From the NCBI GenBank assembly GCA_002694345.1, contig NZLV01000123.1, positions 1 through 10,545 of the forward strand: 10,545 nt of DNA, given 5' to 3'. Position 1 is the stretch's first letter, and every line of letters begins with the position of its first letter. This document shows, one piece after another, positions 1-5,701 of this stretch. Source of the stretch: Maricaulis sp. GTDB taxonomy: Bacteria; Pseudomonadota; Alphaproteobacteria; Caulobacterales; Maricaulaceae. The notes below the pieces were generated by a model that had not been told where the DNA came from, did not search any database, and worked only from the letters and a program-made list of their open reading frames with translations. The translations under genes were made by a program, and so were the position numbers.

Positions 1-1212
1 CGAGGATTCGGCGCCCGCCGTGTTTCCGCTGGCAGCCTCATTGGCGCTGCGGACGATTTCCCGGATGGCCGAAGATTGTTCCTCAATGGCCGCATTGATG
101 CTGACAGAGGCTTCGTTCACGGCATCAATCGTCTCATGGATCTTGCGAATGGCGGTGCCGGCTGTCGACGCCCCCTGCTGGACCGCGCCGATCTGCTGGC
201 TGATCCGGTCCGTGGCACTGGCCGTCTGCTGGGCCAGGTGCTTCACCTCGCCCGCCACCACCGCAAAGCCGGCACCGGCCTCTCCGGCCCGGGCGGCCTC
301 GATGGTCGCGTTGAGCGCCAGGAGATTGGTCTGCTCGGCAATGTCCTGGATCAGGCCGACAATATTGCCGATCTCCAGGGCCGCCGAATTCAGAGTTTCC
401 ATGACCTGCGAGGCAGAGCCGACCTGGTCGACCGCTTCACGGGCGCGGCTGCTGGTCTGGTGAACCTGTCCGGAGATCTCATCGACCGCACCGCGCATCT
501 GTTCGGCCGCAACCACCACGGACTGGACATTCTGGGAGGCTGATTGGGCTTCACGAGACGCTGTGGCCGCATCTTCAAGCGTGCCATCAACGGCCGTCCC
601 GACCCGTCCTGCCAATTCATCCAGGCGGTCAGACGTCTCGGCCAGACCGGCGAGGGTCTCTGCCACATTGGCTTCCAGATCGTCGGCCACCCGGACCCGG
701 GCCTCACGGGCCTGGGCCTCGCCGGCTTCAAGATAGGTCGACAGGGCCAGTTCCATGTCGAGGAACACAGCGCGGATCAGCGCGTCGACCCAGGCCTCGG
801 CCTTGTCGTCGGCGCCCGCCTTGAACAGACCGCCACGGCGGCCCGCCTTCATGGCTCCGCGAACCAGAGTGGATGCGATGCCGGCATAGCCCGCCACATA
901 GATGCGGGGCTCCAGACCGATCTCGCAATGGACTTCCCCGATGCGCCGGACATTCTGGAAATACTGGTCGTCGAAATTGCCGGACAGGATCGATTTCCAG
1001 TGGGAAATCTGATGCTGTTTGGCATGGTCGCGATGGGCATCGTCCCGGAAGAAGTGCTCAACGCCCGGAGCGCGGGACAAGGTCGCGTAGAATTCCGTCA
1101 GCGCACCTTCGAGCACACTGGGAAGCACCGGCTGCATTTCACGCAGGCTTTCACGGGTTTCCACCGTGATGGCAAAATTGGCGATGCGTTCCGCCTTGAG
1201 CTGATCTGACAT
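1..1212 (-). CDS. Globin-coupled methyl-accepting chemotaxis protein (soluble aerotaxis-type receptor), 3' end cut by window
   Basis: 404 codons are visible from ATG at 1212, preceded by a good ribosome site (GGGGGAGG, 1217-1224); the C-terminus lies outside the window. Residues about 10-165 form a protoglobin sensor domain. His95 in GEVHCEIGLEP fits the proximal heme ligand. Tyr42 (EFYATL) lies exactly 53 residues before it, the spacing I recall for Tyr70/His123 of Bacillus subtilis HemAT, and Tyr105 matches HemAT Tyr133. From about 180 on is an MCP signalling domain with the conserved hairpin tip EQTNLLALNATIEAARAGE at 293-311 and the following GFAVVAGEVKHLA. There is no transmembrane segment, so this should be a cytoplasmic receptor binding O2 (or CO/NO) through heme and signalling to CheA/CheW. 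No che genes are nearby, so it appears to be an orphan receptor. The family call is very secure; the ligand is inferred. Confidence 0.95.
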   Translation of the reverse strand, partial: MSDQLKAERIANFAITVETRESLREMQPVLPSVLEGALTEFYATLSRAPGVEHFFRDDAHRDHAKQHQISHWKSILSGNFDDQYFQNVRRIGEVHCEIGLEPRIYVAGYAGIASTLVRGAMKAGRRGGLFKAGADDKAEAWVDALIRAVFLDMELALSTYLEAGEAQAREARVRVADDLEANVAETLAGLAETSDRLDELAGRVGTAVDGTLEDAATASREAQSASQNVQSVVVAAEQMRGAVDEISGQVHQTSSRAREAVDQVGSASQVMETLNSAALEIGNIVGLIQDIAEQTNLLALNATIEAARAGEAGAGFAVVAGEVKHLAQQTASATDRISQQIGAVQQGASTAGTAIRKIHETIDAVNEASVSINAAIEEQSSAIREIVRSANEAASGNTAGAESS

Positions 1213-1261
1213 GGCCTCCCCCATTTTAGGATCATTGCGGGGGACGGTGGGGAGTTCGTGG

Positions 1262-1276
1262 TAAACAAGTCTTTAA
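1262..1276 (-). promoter_or_regulatory. Possible CtrA-binding site upstream of the chemoreceptor gene
   Basis: Read on the minus strand, the sequence TTAA-N7-TTTAC matches the Caulobacter CtrA consensus TTAA-N7-TTAAC with one mismatch. It lies about 50-64 bp upstream of the chemoreceptor start, a distance compatible with activation or repression at its promoter. CtrA controls many motility and chemotaxis genes in Caulobacterales. In this AT-rich stretch a one-mismatch hit could be chance. Confidence 0.35.
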
Positions 1277-1285
1277 ATGCATCCA

Positions 1286-1326
1286 AATTACTAAAATAAT
1301 TCAAAGAGTTGCTAGTAAAATACTAG
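1286..1326. repeat. Two adjacent AT-rich inverted repeats in the promoter region of the chemoreceptor
   Basis: Arms AATTA (1286-1290) and TAATT (1297-1301) enclose CTAAAA. A second perfect repeat follows, CTAGTA-AAA-TACTAG (1312-1326). The stretch 1262-1330 is strikingly AT-rich against a GC-rich genome, as expected for a promoter, and the repeats could be operators. No run of T follows either repeat in a way that would make a terminator. Confidence 0.5.
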
Positions 1327-1363
1327 TTTCGTAAGGCGACTTGGGATGCTTTATGCAAGCCGC

Positions 1364-1399
1364 ACAAAGAAAAAGCGCGGCACCATTCGGCGCCGCGCT
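1364..1399 (-). terminator. Rho-independent terminator of rpmE
   Basis: On the minus strand, an 8-bp GC-rich stem (AGCGCGGC at 1392-1399 pairing with GCCGCGCT at 1374-1381) with a 10-nt loop is followed directly by TTTTTCTTTG. It lies 43 bp beyond the rpmE stop codon. Confidence 0.85.
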
Positions 1400-1441
1400 G
1401 ATCCATGACAAATTTTATGCGCGTCTGATCGCGCGTCAGGC

Positions 1442-1660
1442 TCAAACGAAGCCTTTGAACTTGTCCTTGAAGCGGGACACGCGGCCACCGCGGTCCATCA
1501 GCTGCTGATTGCCGCCGGTCCAGGCCGGGTGAGACGTCGGGTCGATATCCAGGGTCAGGACATCGCCTTCCTTGCCCCAGGTCGACTTGGTCTGAAACTC
1601 GCTCCCGTCCGTCATCTTCACGGTGATGACGTGGTATTCGGGATGGATATCCTTTTTCAT
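1442..1660 (-). CDS. rpmE: 50S ribosomal protein L31 (zinc-free type)
   Basis: A 72-residue protein starting MKKDIHPEYH, the usual opening of bacterial L31, with the conserved SHPAWTGGNQQLMDRGGRVSRF segment split across 43-64. L31 sits on the central protuberance of the large subunit and bridges to the small subunit head. It contains no cysteine at all, so the zinc-binding cysteines of the C+ form (E. coli RpmE) are absent; this is the C- form usual in Alphaproteobacteria. Length is normal. It is a single-gene unit with its own terminator at 1364-1399. The ATG at 1660 has only a weak purine-rich stretch (GAAAGAAAG) upstream. Confidence 0.97.
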   Translation of the reverse strand: MKKDIHPEYHVITVKMTDGSEFQTKSTWGKEGDVLTLDIDPTSHPAWTGGNQQLMDRGGRVSRFKDKFKGFV

Positions 1661-1737
1661 CGGTCCGGCTTTCTTTCATCCGCCGCGCCACACCGATCCA
1701 CAGCCGGGCACGCAGCTCAATAAACTCAGGAGCGGGG

Positions 1738-1766
1738 CTGATACAGGATGTGCGCCCAAAGGGCAA
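1738..1766 (-). promoter_or_regulatory. Candidate sigma-70-type promoter for rpmE
   Basis: On the minus strand TTGCCC (1761-1766) and TATCAG (1738-1743) are separated by 17 bp, about 78 bp upstream of the rpmE start. The match to consensus is only fair, and the call rests on spacing and position. Confidence 0.3.
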
Positions 1767-1805
1767 GCAGGCTTGTGAGTCTTATGGAATGCGCCGGATG
1801 GGACC

Positions 1806-1834
1806 TTGGATGAGGGCCACGGTGTGTGTATGTT
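1806..1834 (+). promoter_or_regulatory. Candidate ccdAB promoter
   Basis: TTGGAT (1806-1811) and TATGTT (1829-1834) have a 17-bp spacer and precede ccdA. The -10 element lies inside the palindrome at 1827-1844, the arrangement expected for an autorepressed toxin-antitoxin operon. Confidence 0.45.
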
Positions 1835-1844
1835 AATACATACA
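1827..1844. promoter_or_regulatory. Palindromic operator of the ccdAB operon
   Basis: TGTATGT-TAAT-ACATACA has perfect 7-bp arms around a 4-bp centre and ends 15 bp before the preferred ccdA start. CcdA-type antitoxins bind palindromic sites of this kind through their ribbon-helix-helix domain, and the CcdAB complex autorepresses. The site overlaps the likely -10 element. Confidence 0.65.
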
Positions 1845-1859
1845 TTCAGCGAGGCCGCG

Positions 1860-2123
1860 ATGCGCGATCCGGACTACACAAAGCCAAGCCGCCGCAAACG
1901 CACCAATCTGACCGTGCGCGAAGACATCATGGCCGAAGCCAAGGCCCTCGGCCTGAACACCTCCCGCGCTGCCGAAGCGGGGATTGCCGCCGCAGTGAAA
2001 GCCGAGAAAGAACGCCGCTGGCTGGAAGAGAATGCCGACGCGATCAAGGCCCACAATGAGCGGATCGCGCGGGAAGGGCCCTTGCTGGGCACGCCTTGGT
2101 GGGCCCAACCAAAGGACGAATAG
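1860..2123 (+). CDS. ccdA: CcdA-type antitoxin
   Basis: An 87-residue antitoxin of a type II system. Residues about 10-47 (RRKRTNLTVREDIMAEAKAL, then GLNTSRAAEAGIAAAV) fit the ribbon-helix-helix DNA-binding domain of CcdA. The C-terminal part (RRWLEENADAIKAHNERI from 52, then GPLLGTPWW) is the segment that wraps and neutralises CcdB. I chose ATG 1860 because it has GAGG five bases upstream and follows the operator; in-frame starts at 1830 (ATG) and 1806 (TTG) would put the coding region through the promoter and operator. The toxin gene follows with no gap. It is expected to repress its own operon together with CcdB and to be degraded faster than the toxin. Confidence 0.9.
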   Translation: MRDPDYTKPSRRKRTNLTVREDIMAEAKALGLNTSRAAEAGIAAAVKAEKERRWLEENADAIKAHNERIAREGPLLGTPWWAQPKDE

Positions 2124-2432
2124 GTGGCCCGCTTTGATGTCTACAGACCGACCGGCCTGCCGGCTCAGCTCGTTGTTGACGTGCAGACCGACGTATTGAG
2201 CGAGCTGGAGTCCCGAATTGTTGTTCCGCTACGCCCTTTCGAACCGACGGCTGGAGAGCATGTCGATCGGTTGATGCCGGTTTTGGATATCGATGGACAG
2301 GCTTTCCTGCTCGTCACCACAGACCTCGGCATGGTGCCCACCAGCATTCTCGGCCAGGCCACGACCAATGTAGAGGCGCAACACCGCGATACGATCACAG
2401 CGGCGATGGACTTCCTGTTCCAGGGGTTTTGA
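2124..2432 (+). CDS. ccdB: CcdB-type toxin, DNA gyrase poison family
   Basis: 102 residues, aligning along its length with F-plasmid CcdB (101 residues): VDVQTDVL, RIVVPL, PVLDIDG, TTDLGMVPTSILG and a C-terminal FLFQGF. In this family the toxin binds GyrA and traps gyrase in its cleavage complex. The start is GTG immediately after the ccdA stop, with AAAGGA (2111-2116) seven bases upstream, so the two genes are translationally coupled. The last three residues are Gln-Gly-Phe, whereas F-plasmid CcdB ends Trp-Gly-Ile, where the Trp is important for poisoning; activity is therefore not assured. The 5' half appears somewhat less GC-rich than neighbouring genes, compatible with acquisition. It ends 6 bp from the convergent gene at 2439. 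Confidence 0.92.
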   Translation: MARFDVYRPTGLPAQLVVDVQTDVLSELESRIVVPLRPFEPTAGEHVDRLMPVLDIDGQAFLLVTTDLGMVPTSILGQATTNVEAQHRDTITAAMDFLFQGF

Positions 2433-2438
2433 CGCCGC

Positions 2439-2861
2439 CTATTCCAGAATGCGCACAAGCATTGTCGAACCCTGGTCCGCGCGGCGTGCGCAGCTGAAGG
2501 GTTGGGCGACCGGCGCCGTCCGGTCTTCATCGTCATAGAAGTCGTCAATCACATCCAGAGAGTAGAAGATGTAAGTGACAGACGCGCCGGAGTACCGCGT
2601 CTCGATCAAATAATCCGAGATGGAAACCGGATGATACTGGCTGGAAAATGCGGCGATACACAGATTGGGATCGTTCGCGAAAGCGCCGTGGATCAGGTCG
2701 CCCGTCACGGCCTCATTGGTCCCCATCATCGCGCGCTCGCGGAAGGCACGCCGGGTCTCGGAAATGCTCTCTTGCGTGATCTCGGAGGCCTCAGGGGCGT
2801 CAGCCGGGACCTGGCCTTGGCCCAGAATGAGCAGCAAAGGGAGCATGGGCAGCATCGTCAT
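2439..2861 (-). CDS. Small exported protein of unknown function, third gene of the stator-like operon
   Basis: 140 residues, not recognised. The N-terminus MTMLPMLPLLLILGQGQVPA is hydrophobic and resembles a short signal peptide or anchor without a positively charged n-region; cleavage might follow the Ala near 20-22. The rest is acidic, with two cysteines (68 and 124) that could form a disulfide in the periplasm, and an aromatic patch SVTYIFYSLDVIDDFYDD at 94-111. It starts 3 bp after the stop of the OmpA/MotB-like gene, with AGGGG at the junction; the second ATG (2855) has better spacing from that site and is an equally good start. The tight coupling suggests co-expression and perhaps a role with the channel/anchor pair. 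No function is assigned. Confidence 0.75.
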   Translation of the reverse strand: MTMLPMLPLLLILGQGQVPADAPEASEITQESISETRRAFRERAMMGTNEAVTGDLIHGAFANDPNLCIAAFSSQYHPVSISDYLIETRYSGASVTYIFYSLDVIDDFYDDEDRTAPVAQPFSCARRADQGSTMLVRILE

Positions 2862-2864
2862 CCC

Positions 2865-3854
2865 CTAGCGTGAGGTCAGCTTCAGCTCGATCCGGCGATT
2901 GCGGGCATTGGCCTCAGCCGTGCGCCCCTCCACGATCGGGTAGTGTTCGCCGAAACCGGCGGCCACGAGGCGGTCGGACGGCACACCCAGATCCTCGAAC
3001 CAGTTCACCACCGAGATCGCGCGCGCCGCCGACAGGTGCCAGTTGGACGGATAGGTGGTGCGGATCGGCACCGGGTCGGTATGGCCGTCAATCCGGATCA
3101 CCCAGTCCAGATCATCCGGGATTTCCTCGGTCAGCTGGATGATGGCGTCCGCGATCGGGCGCAGGCTTTCCCGACCTTCACTGGACAGGGCGGCCGAGCC
3201 GGACGGGAAGAGGACATCCGTCTCGAACACGAAGCGGTCTCCCACCACGCGGACCCCGGTCCGGTTGCCCAGAATCTCCCGCAAGCGCCCAAAGAAGTCG
3301 GACCGGTAGGCGGCCAGTTCGGCCGCGCGTTCGGCGAGGGCGGCATTGAGACGGCGGCCCAGATTGACGACCTGGGCCTCGGCCTCCTCGGCGCGCACCT
3401 CGGCGGCCTCGAGCGCAGCATTGAGGCTGGCGATCTGGTCGCGCAGGACCTGCATCTGCTGGTTCAGCAGGGCCAGGGCGCGGCGGCTGTCCTCGGACAT
3501 TTCCTGCTCGGCGCTCAGCTCGGCCTGCAAATCGGCCGCCTGGCTGGTGGCGAGGCTGAGGGCACCCTGCAGCGCGTCCCGCTCCTCCTCCAGCCCGGTA
3601 ATGGCCAGTTCCAGCTGGGCATTCTCGTCGCGGGCAATATTGAGCTCGTCCGCCAGCTGCGCCAGCTGGGCATTGAGGTCGGCCAGCTGGTCATCGCGAT
3701 TGGTCAGCGCGCGCGAGAGGGCAAACTGACCGGCCACGAAGATGGCCAGCAGGAAGATGATGACGAGCAGAAGCGTGGCCAGGGCATCGACGAAGCCGGG
3801 CCAGTGGTCGCCATTATCGGCTTCCTGGAAACGCGCGAACCGGGGCGAAGACAT
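2865..3854 (-). CDS. OmpA/MotB-like peptidoglycan-binding protein with transmembrane plug and long coiled coil
   Basis: 329 residues in three parts. Residues 19-45 are one membrane helix carrying Asp23 in WPGFVDALATLLL, the position of the proton-binding Asp in MotB/TolR/ExbD proteins. Residues about 48-185 are a long Leu/Ala/Glu-rich coiled coil rich in heptads. Residues about 200-329 are an OmpA-like peptidoglycan-binding domain with IDGHTD (255-260), NWHLSAARA (271-279) and ANARNRRIEL (315-324); Asp260 and Arg278 fit the diaminopimelate-binding pair. It should anchor a MotA/TolQ-like channel to the cell wall. The partner lies 3 bp upstream; the start has GGAGGGGAG before it. The coiled coil is much longer than in flagellar MotB. 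I do not call it motB, because no flagellar genes are nearby and the partner has extra features. Confidence 0.93.
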   Translation of the reverse strand: MSSPRFARFQEADNGDHWPGFVDALATLLLVIIFLLAIFVAGQFALSRALTNRDDQLADLNAQLAQLADELNIARDENAQLELAITGLEEERDALQGALSLATSQAADLQAELSAEQEMSEDSRRALALLNQQMQVLRDQIASLNAALEAAEVRAEEAEAQVVNLGRRLNAALAERAAELAAYRSDFFGRLREILGNRTGVRVVGDRFVFETDVLFPSGSAALSSEGRESLRPIADAIIQLTEEIPDDLDWVIRIDGHTDPVPIRTTYPSNWHLSAARAISVVNWFEDLGVPSDRLVAAGFGEHYPIVEGRTAEANARNRRIELKLTSR

Positions 3855-3857
3855 GGC

Positions 3858-4853
3858 TTACTCCCCTCCCCGCTCCCGCTGTTGCAGGGTTCGGATCAGG
3901 ACCCGGATTTCGTCGCGCAGGGCGCGGGCCGCCTCCTCATTGGAGGCGCGGCTGTCATCGGCAAAGCGCTGCAATGTCGTGTCGAGCTGGCGGGTATGGC
4001 GTTCCAGCGTGTGGGCCAGACGGTCCAGCGTTTCCGCCGTCTGCTCCAGCAGCGCGCCGACATAGGCGGAGGACACCTCGCCATCGCCATCCGTGGCCGG
4101 GCCAGCGGCCGCCAGACGGGAGATGGAGGACAGCCATTCCTCGATCTCGTTGTAGAAACGGTTCTGGGCGCGCCCGGCCTGCAGATCGAGGAAGCCGATC
4201 ACCAGCGAACCGGCCAGACCGAAGAGCGAGGAAGCAAAGGCGGTGCCCATGCCCTGGATCGGTTCTTCAATCGCCGACATCAGACGCATCACGTCGGCTT
4301 CACCGCCGGTGGAGCTTTCCGTCACGGCGCGCACGGCTTCACCGACATCGCCAACGACCTGGAGCAGGCCCCAGAACGTGCCCAGCAGGCCAAGGAAAAT
4401 CAGCAGGCGCCCGAAATAGCGGGTAAAGGCCCCGGCTTCCGCCATGCGGGCGGCCACCGAGTCGAGGACGGTGCGGACCGAGCCGGCGGACAGGGAGACT
4501 TTCTTGCCCGTCGCCCCGATCATCGACGCCATGGGCGCGATCAGCGCCGGCGGACGACCCAGAGCGGCGGGGTCTTCGGAAGAACGGAAACGCATCAGCC
4601 AGCGCGCCGCCGGCCCGATCCCCAGCGCCTGGGCATAGGTGTAGAGCACGCCGATCACGAGAACGCCGATGATCAGGCCATTGATCGCCGGATTGGCCAG
4701 GAAGGCGGCTTCCAGCGGGCCGATCAGGAAAATGGCCAGGGCGATGACCACCGCGGTGAACATCGCCATCCAGATGATGTAGCGCCAGGGCCCGGTGAAA
4801 CGCACCTCCGGTGCCGTGTCACGCGGCTCATCATTCCGGTCCAGTCCAGGCAT
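3858..4853 (-). CDS. MotA/TolQ/ExbB-family proton channel protein with C-terminal coiled coil
   Basis: 331 residues from ATG 4853, which has AAGGGGAAAG upstream; an in-frame ATG at 4979 would add 42 residues but lacks a ribosome site. Four hydrophobic helices are visible at about 24-45, 57-76, 146-168 and 203-224. The last two carry the family core LGLLGTFWGLLQVVGD (154-169) and GMGTAFASSLFGLAGSL (201-217); Thr159 and Thr204 match the pore threonines of TolQ/ExbB. After about 262 comes a cytoplasmic helical tail (EQTAETLDRLAHTLERHTRQ and onward), predicted coiled coil. With the OmpA/MotB-like protein encoded 3 bp downstream it should form a proton-driven stator-like unit. The output is unknown: neither flagellar nor Tol-Pal genes are adjacent. 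The tail recalls ZorA of Zorya defence systems, but no other Zorya gene is present. Confidence 0.92.
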   Translation of the reverse strand: MPGLDRNDEPRDTAPEVRFTGPWRYIIWMAMFTAVVIALAIFLIGPLEAAFLANPAINGLIIGVLVIGVLYTYAQALGIGPAARWLMRFRSSEDPAALGRPPALIAPMASMIGATGKKVSLSAGSVRTVLDSVAARMAEAGAFTRYFGRLLIFLGLLGTFWGLLQVVGDVGEAVRAVTESSTGGEADVMRLMSAIEEPIQGMGTAFASSLFGLAGSLVIGFLDLQAGRAQNRFYNEIEEWLSSISRLAAAGPATDGDGEVSSAYVGALLEQTAETLDRLAHTLERHTRQLDTTLQRFADDSRASNEEAARALRDEIRVLIRTLQQRERGGE

Positions 4854-5087
4854 GCTTTCCCCTTGTTCGCAGCGTACGACCTTCCTCACCCCCGATTGGG
4901 ACATTTTGGAGGCGAGGTCAAAGCCTTCTGCCCCGGCTACGCCGGAGCATCGTGGAAACCCACCCTGAATCACATCCATTTCGGAAACAATAAGCTTCCA
5001 GCGGCCGGTCTTTATTCACATGACCGGCAGAACCATGTTCCGGCTTCAGGATTTTCGCCCGGACAGGGCTGTACCAGGAGGCTGATC
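4854..5087. other. Intergenic region between the divergent stator-like operon and azoR
   Basis: This 234-bp stretch has no supportable gene. It must hold the promoters of both divergent units, but I could not assign convincing -35/-10 pairs. It contains the inverted repeat at 5004-5028. Confidence 0.5.
5004..5028. promoter_or_regulatory. Inverted repeat upstream of azoR, possible operator
   Basis: Perfect 7-bp arms GCCGGTC (5004-5010) and GACCGGC (5022-5028) surround an 11-bp AT-rich centre and end 59 bp before the azoR start. No T run follows on either strand, so a terminator is unlikely; a dimeric regulator site is more plausible. Confidence 0.4.
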
Positions 5088-5696
5088 ATGTCCCGCCAAA
5101 CCCCGCGTCGCGTTCTGCGCGTCGATTCCAGCATGCGCTATTCGGGATCCCAATCCCGCGCCCTGACCGACCGTGTCATCGAGCGCCTGCGCCGCGATGA
5201 ACCCGATCTTCAGGTTCAGGTCCGCGACCTGGCCGAGCCGGGCCTGCGCTTTGTCGACGAAGCCTGGATCAATGCCAACTTCACCGACCCCGCCGACCGC
5301 GATGACGACCAGAAGGCCGCCCTGGCCCGGTCCGATGCGCTGGTCGAGGAATTGCGCCAGGCCGACACGATCGTGATCGGCGCGCCGATCTACAACTACA
5401 CCATCCCGGCAGCGCTGAAGGCGTGGATCGACATGGTGGTGCGGGCGCGCGAGACCTTCCGCTACACCGAAGAGGGGCCGGAAGGCTTCCTCAAGGGCAA
5501 GCGCGCCATCATCGTGTTCACCTCCGGCGGCACGGATCTGGGCGGCGAGAATGATTTCGCGTCGGATTACCTGCGCTACATCCTCGGCTTCATCGGCATT
5601 ACCGACATCGATTTCGTCGATGCCGGCGGCCTGGCCTTCGGTGCGGATGAGCGTGTGGCGGCCGCGAGCGAAACCATCGAGACGCTCGCGGCGTAG
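5088..5696 (+). CDS. azoR: FMN-dependent NADH-azoreductase (AzoR family)
   Basis: 202 residues from ATG 5088, with a perfect AGGAGG (5076-5081) six bases upstream. It is a flavodoxin-fold quinone/azo reductase: two-electron, NADH-dependent reduction of quinones and azo compounds with bound FMN. Visible family features are an N-terminal phosphate-binding loop (RVDSSMRYSGSQSRAL, 11-26), the flavin loop APIYNYTIPAALK (99-111; E. coli AzoR has MYNFNI here), the TFRYTEEGPEGFLKGK segment at 123-138, and GFIGITDIDFV at 167-177. Length matches the family (about 200). It is monocistronic and ends 5 bp from the convergent suhB-like gene, so their transcripts probably overlap. An unbroken reading frame runs upstream to 2943, but that part is antisense to other genes and not coding. 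The physiological substrate is more likely a quinone than an azo dye. Confidence 0.92.
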   Translation: MSRQTPRRVLRVDSSMRYSGSQSRALTDRVIERLRRDEPDLQVQVRDLAEPGLRFVDEAWINANFTDPADRDDDQKAALARSDALVEELRQADTIVIGAPIYNYTIPAALKAWIDMVVRARETFRYTEEGPEGFLKGKRAIIVFTSGGTDLGGENDFASDYLRYILGFIGITDIDFVDAGGLAFGADERVAAASETIETLAA

Positions 5697-5701
5697 CCGG
5701 A

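Noticed and set aside
2439..4853. A Zorya-type phage defence system (ZorA/ZorB-like pair)
   Set aside because: The pair has the right general architecture, but there is no ZorC, ZorD or ZorE-like gene on either side; the flanks are ccdAB and azoR. The resemblance may only reflect shared stator ancestry.
2865..4853. Flagellar motAB
   Set aside because: The long periplasmic coiled coil, the cytoplasmic tail of the channel protein and the lack of flagellar neighbours do not fit standard MotA/MotB.
4854..4979. N-terminal extension of the channel protein from an ATG at 4979
   Set aside because: No ribosome site precedes it, the added residues do not look like a membrane-protein N-terminus, and ATG 4853 has a good purine-rich site.
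2943..5087. A very long open frame on the plus strand continuing into azoR (917 codons in all)
   Set aside because: It is antisense to the OmpA/MotB-like and MotA/TolQ-like genes, which have clear domains and good ribosome sites. Its translation is low-complexity and only the part from 5088 shows a known fold; the openness comes from high GC3 on the other strand.
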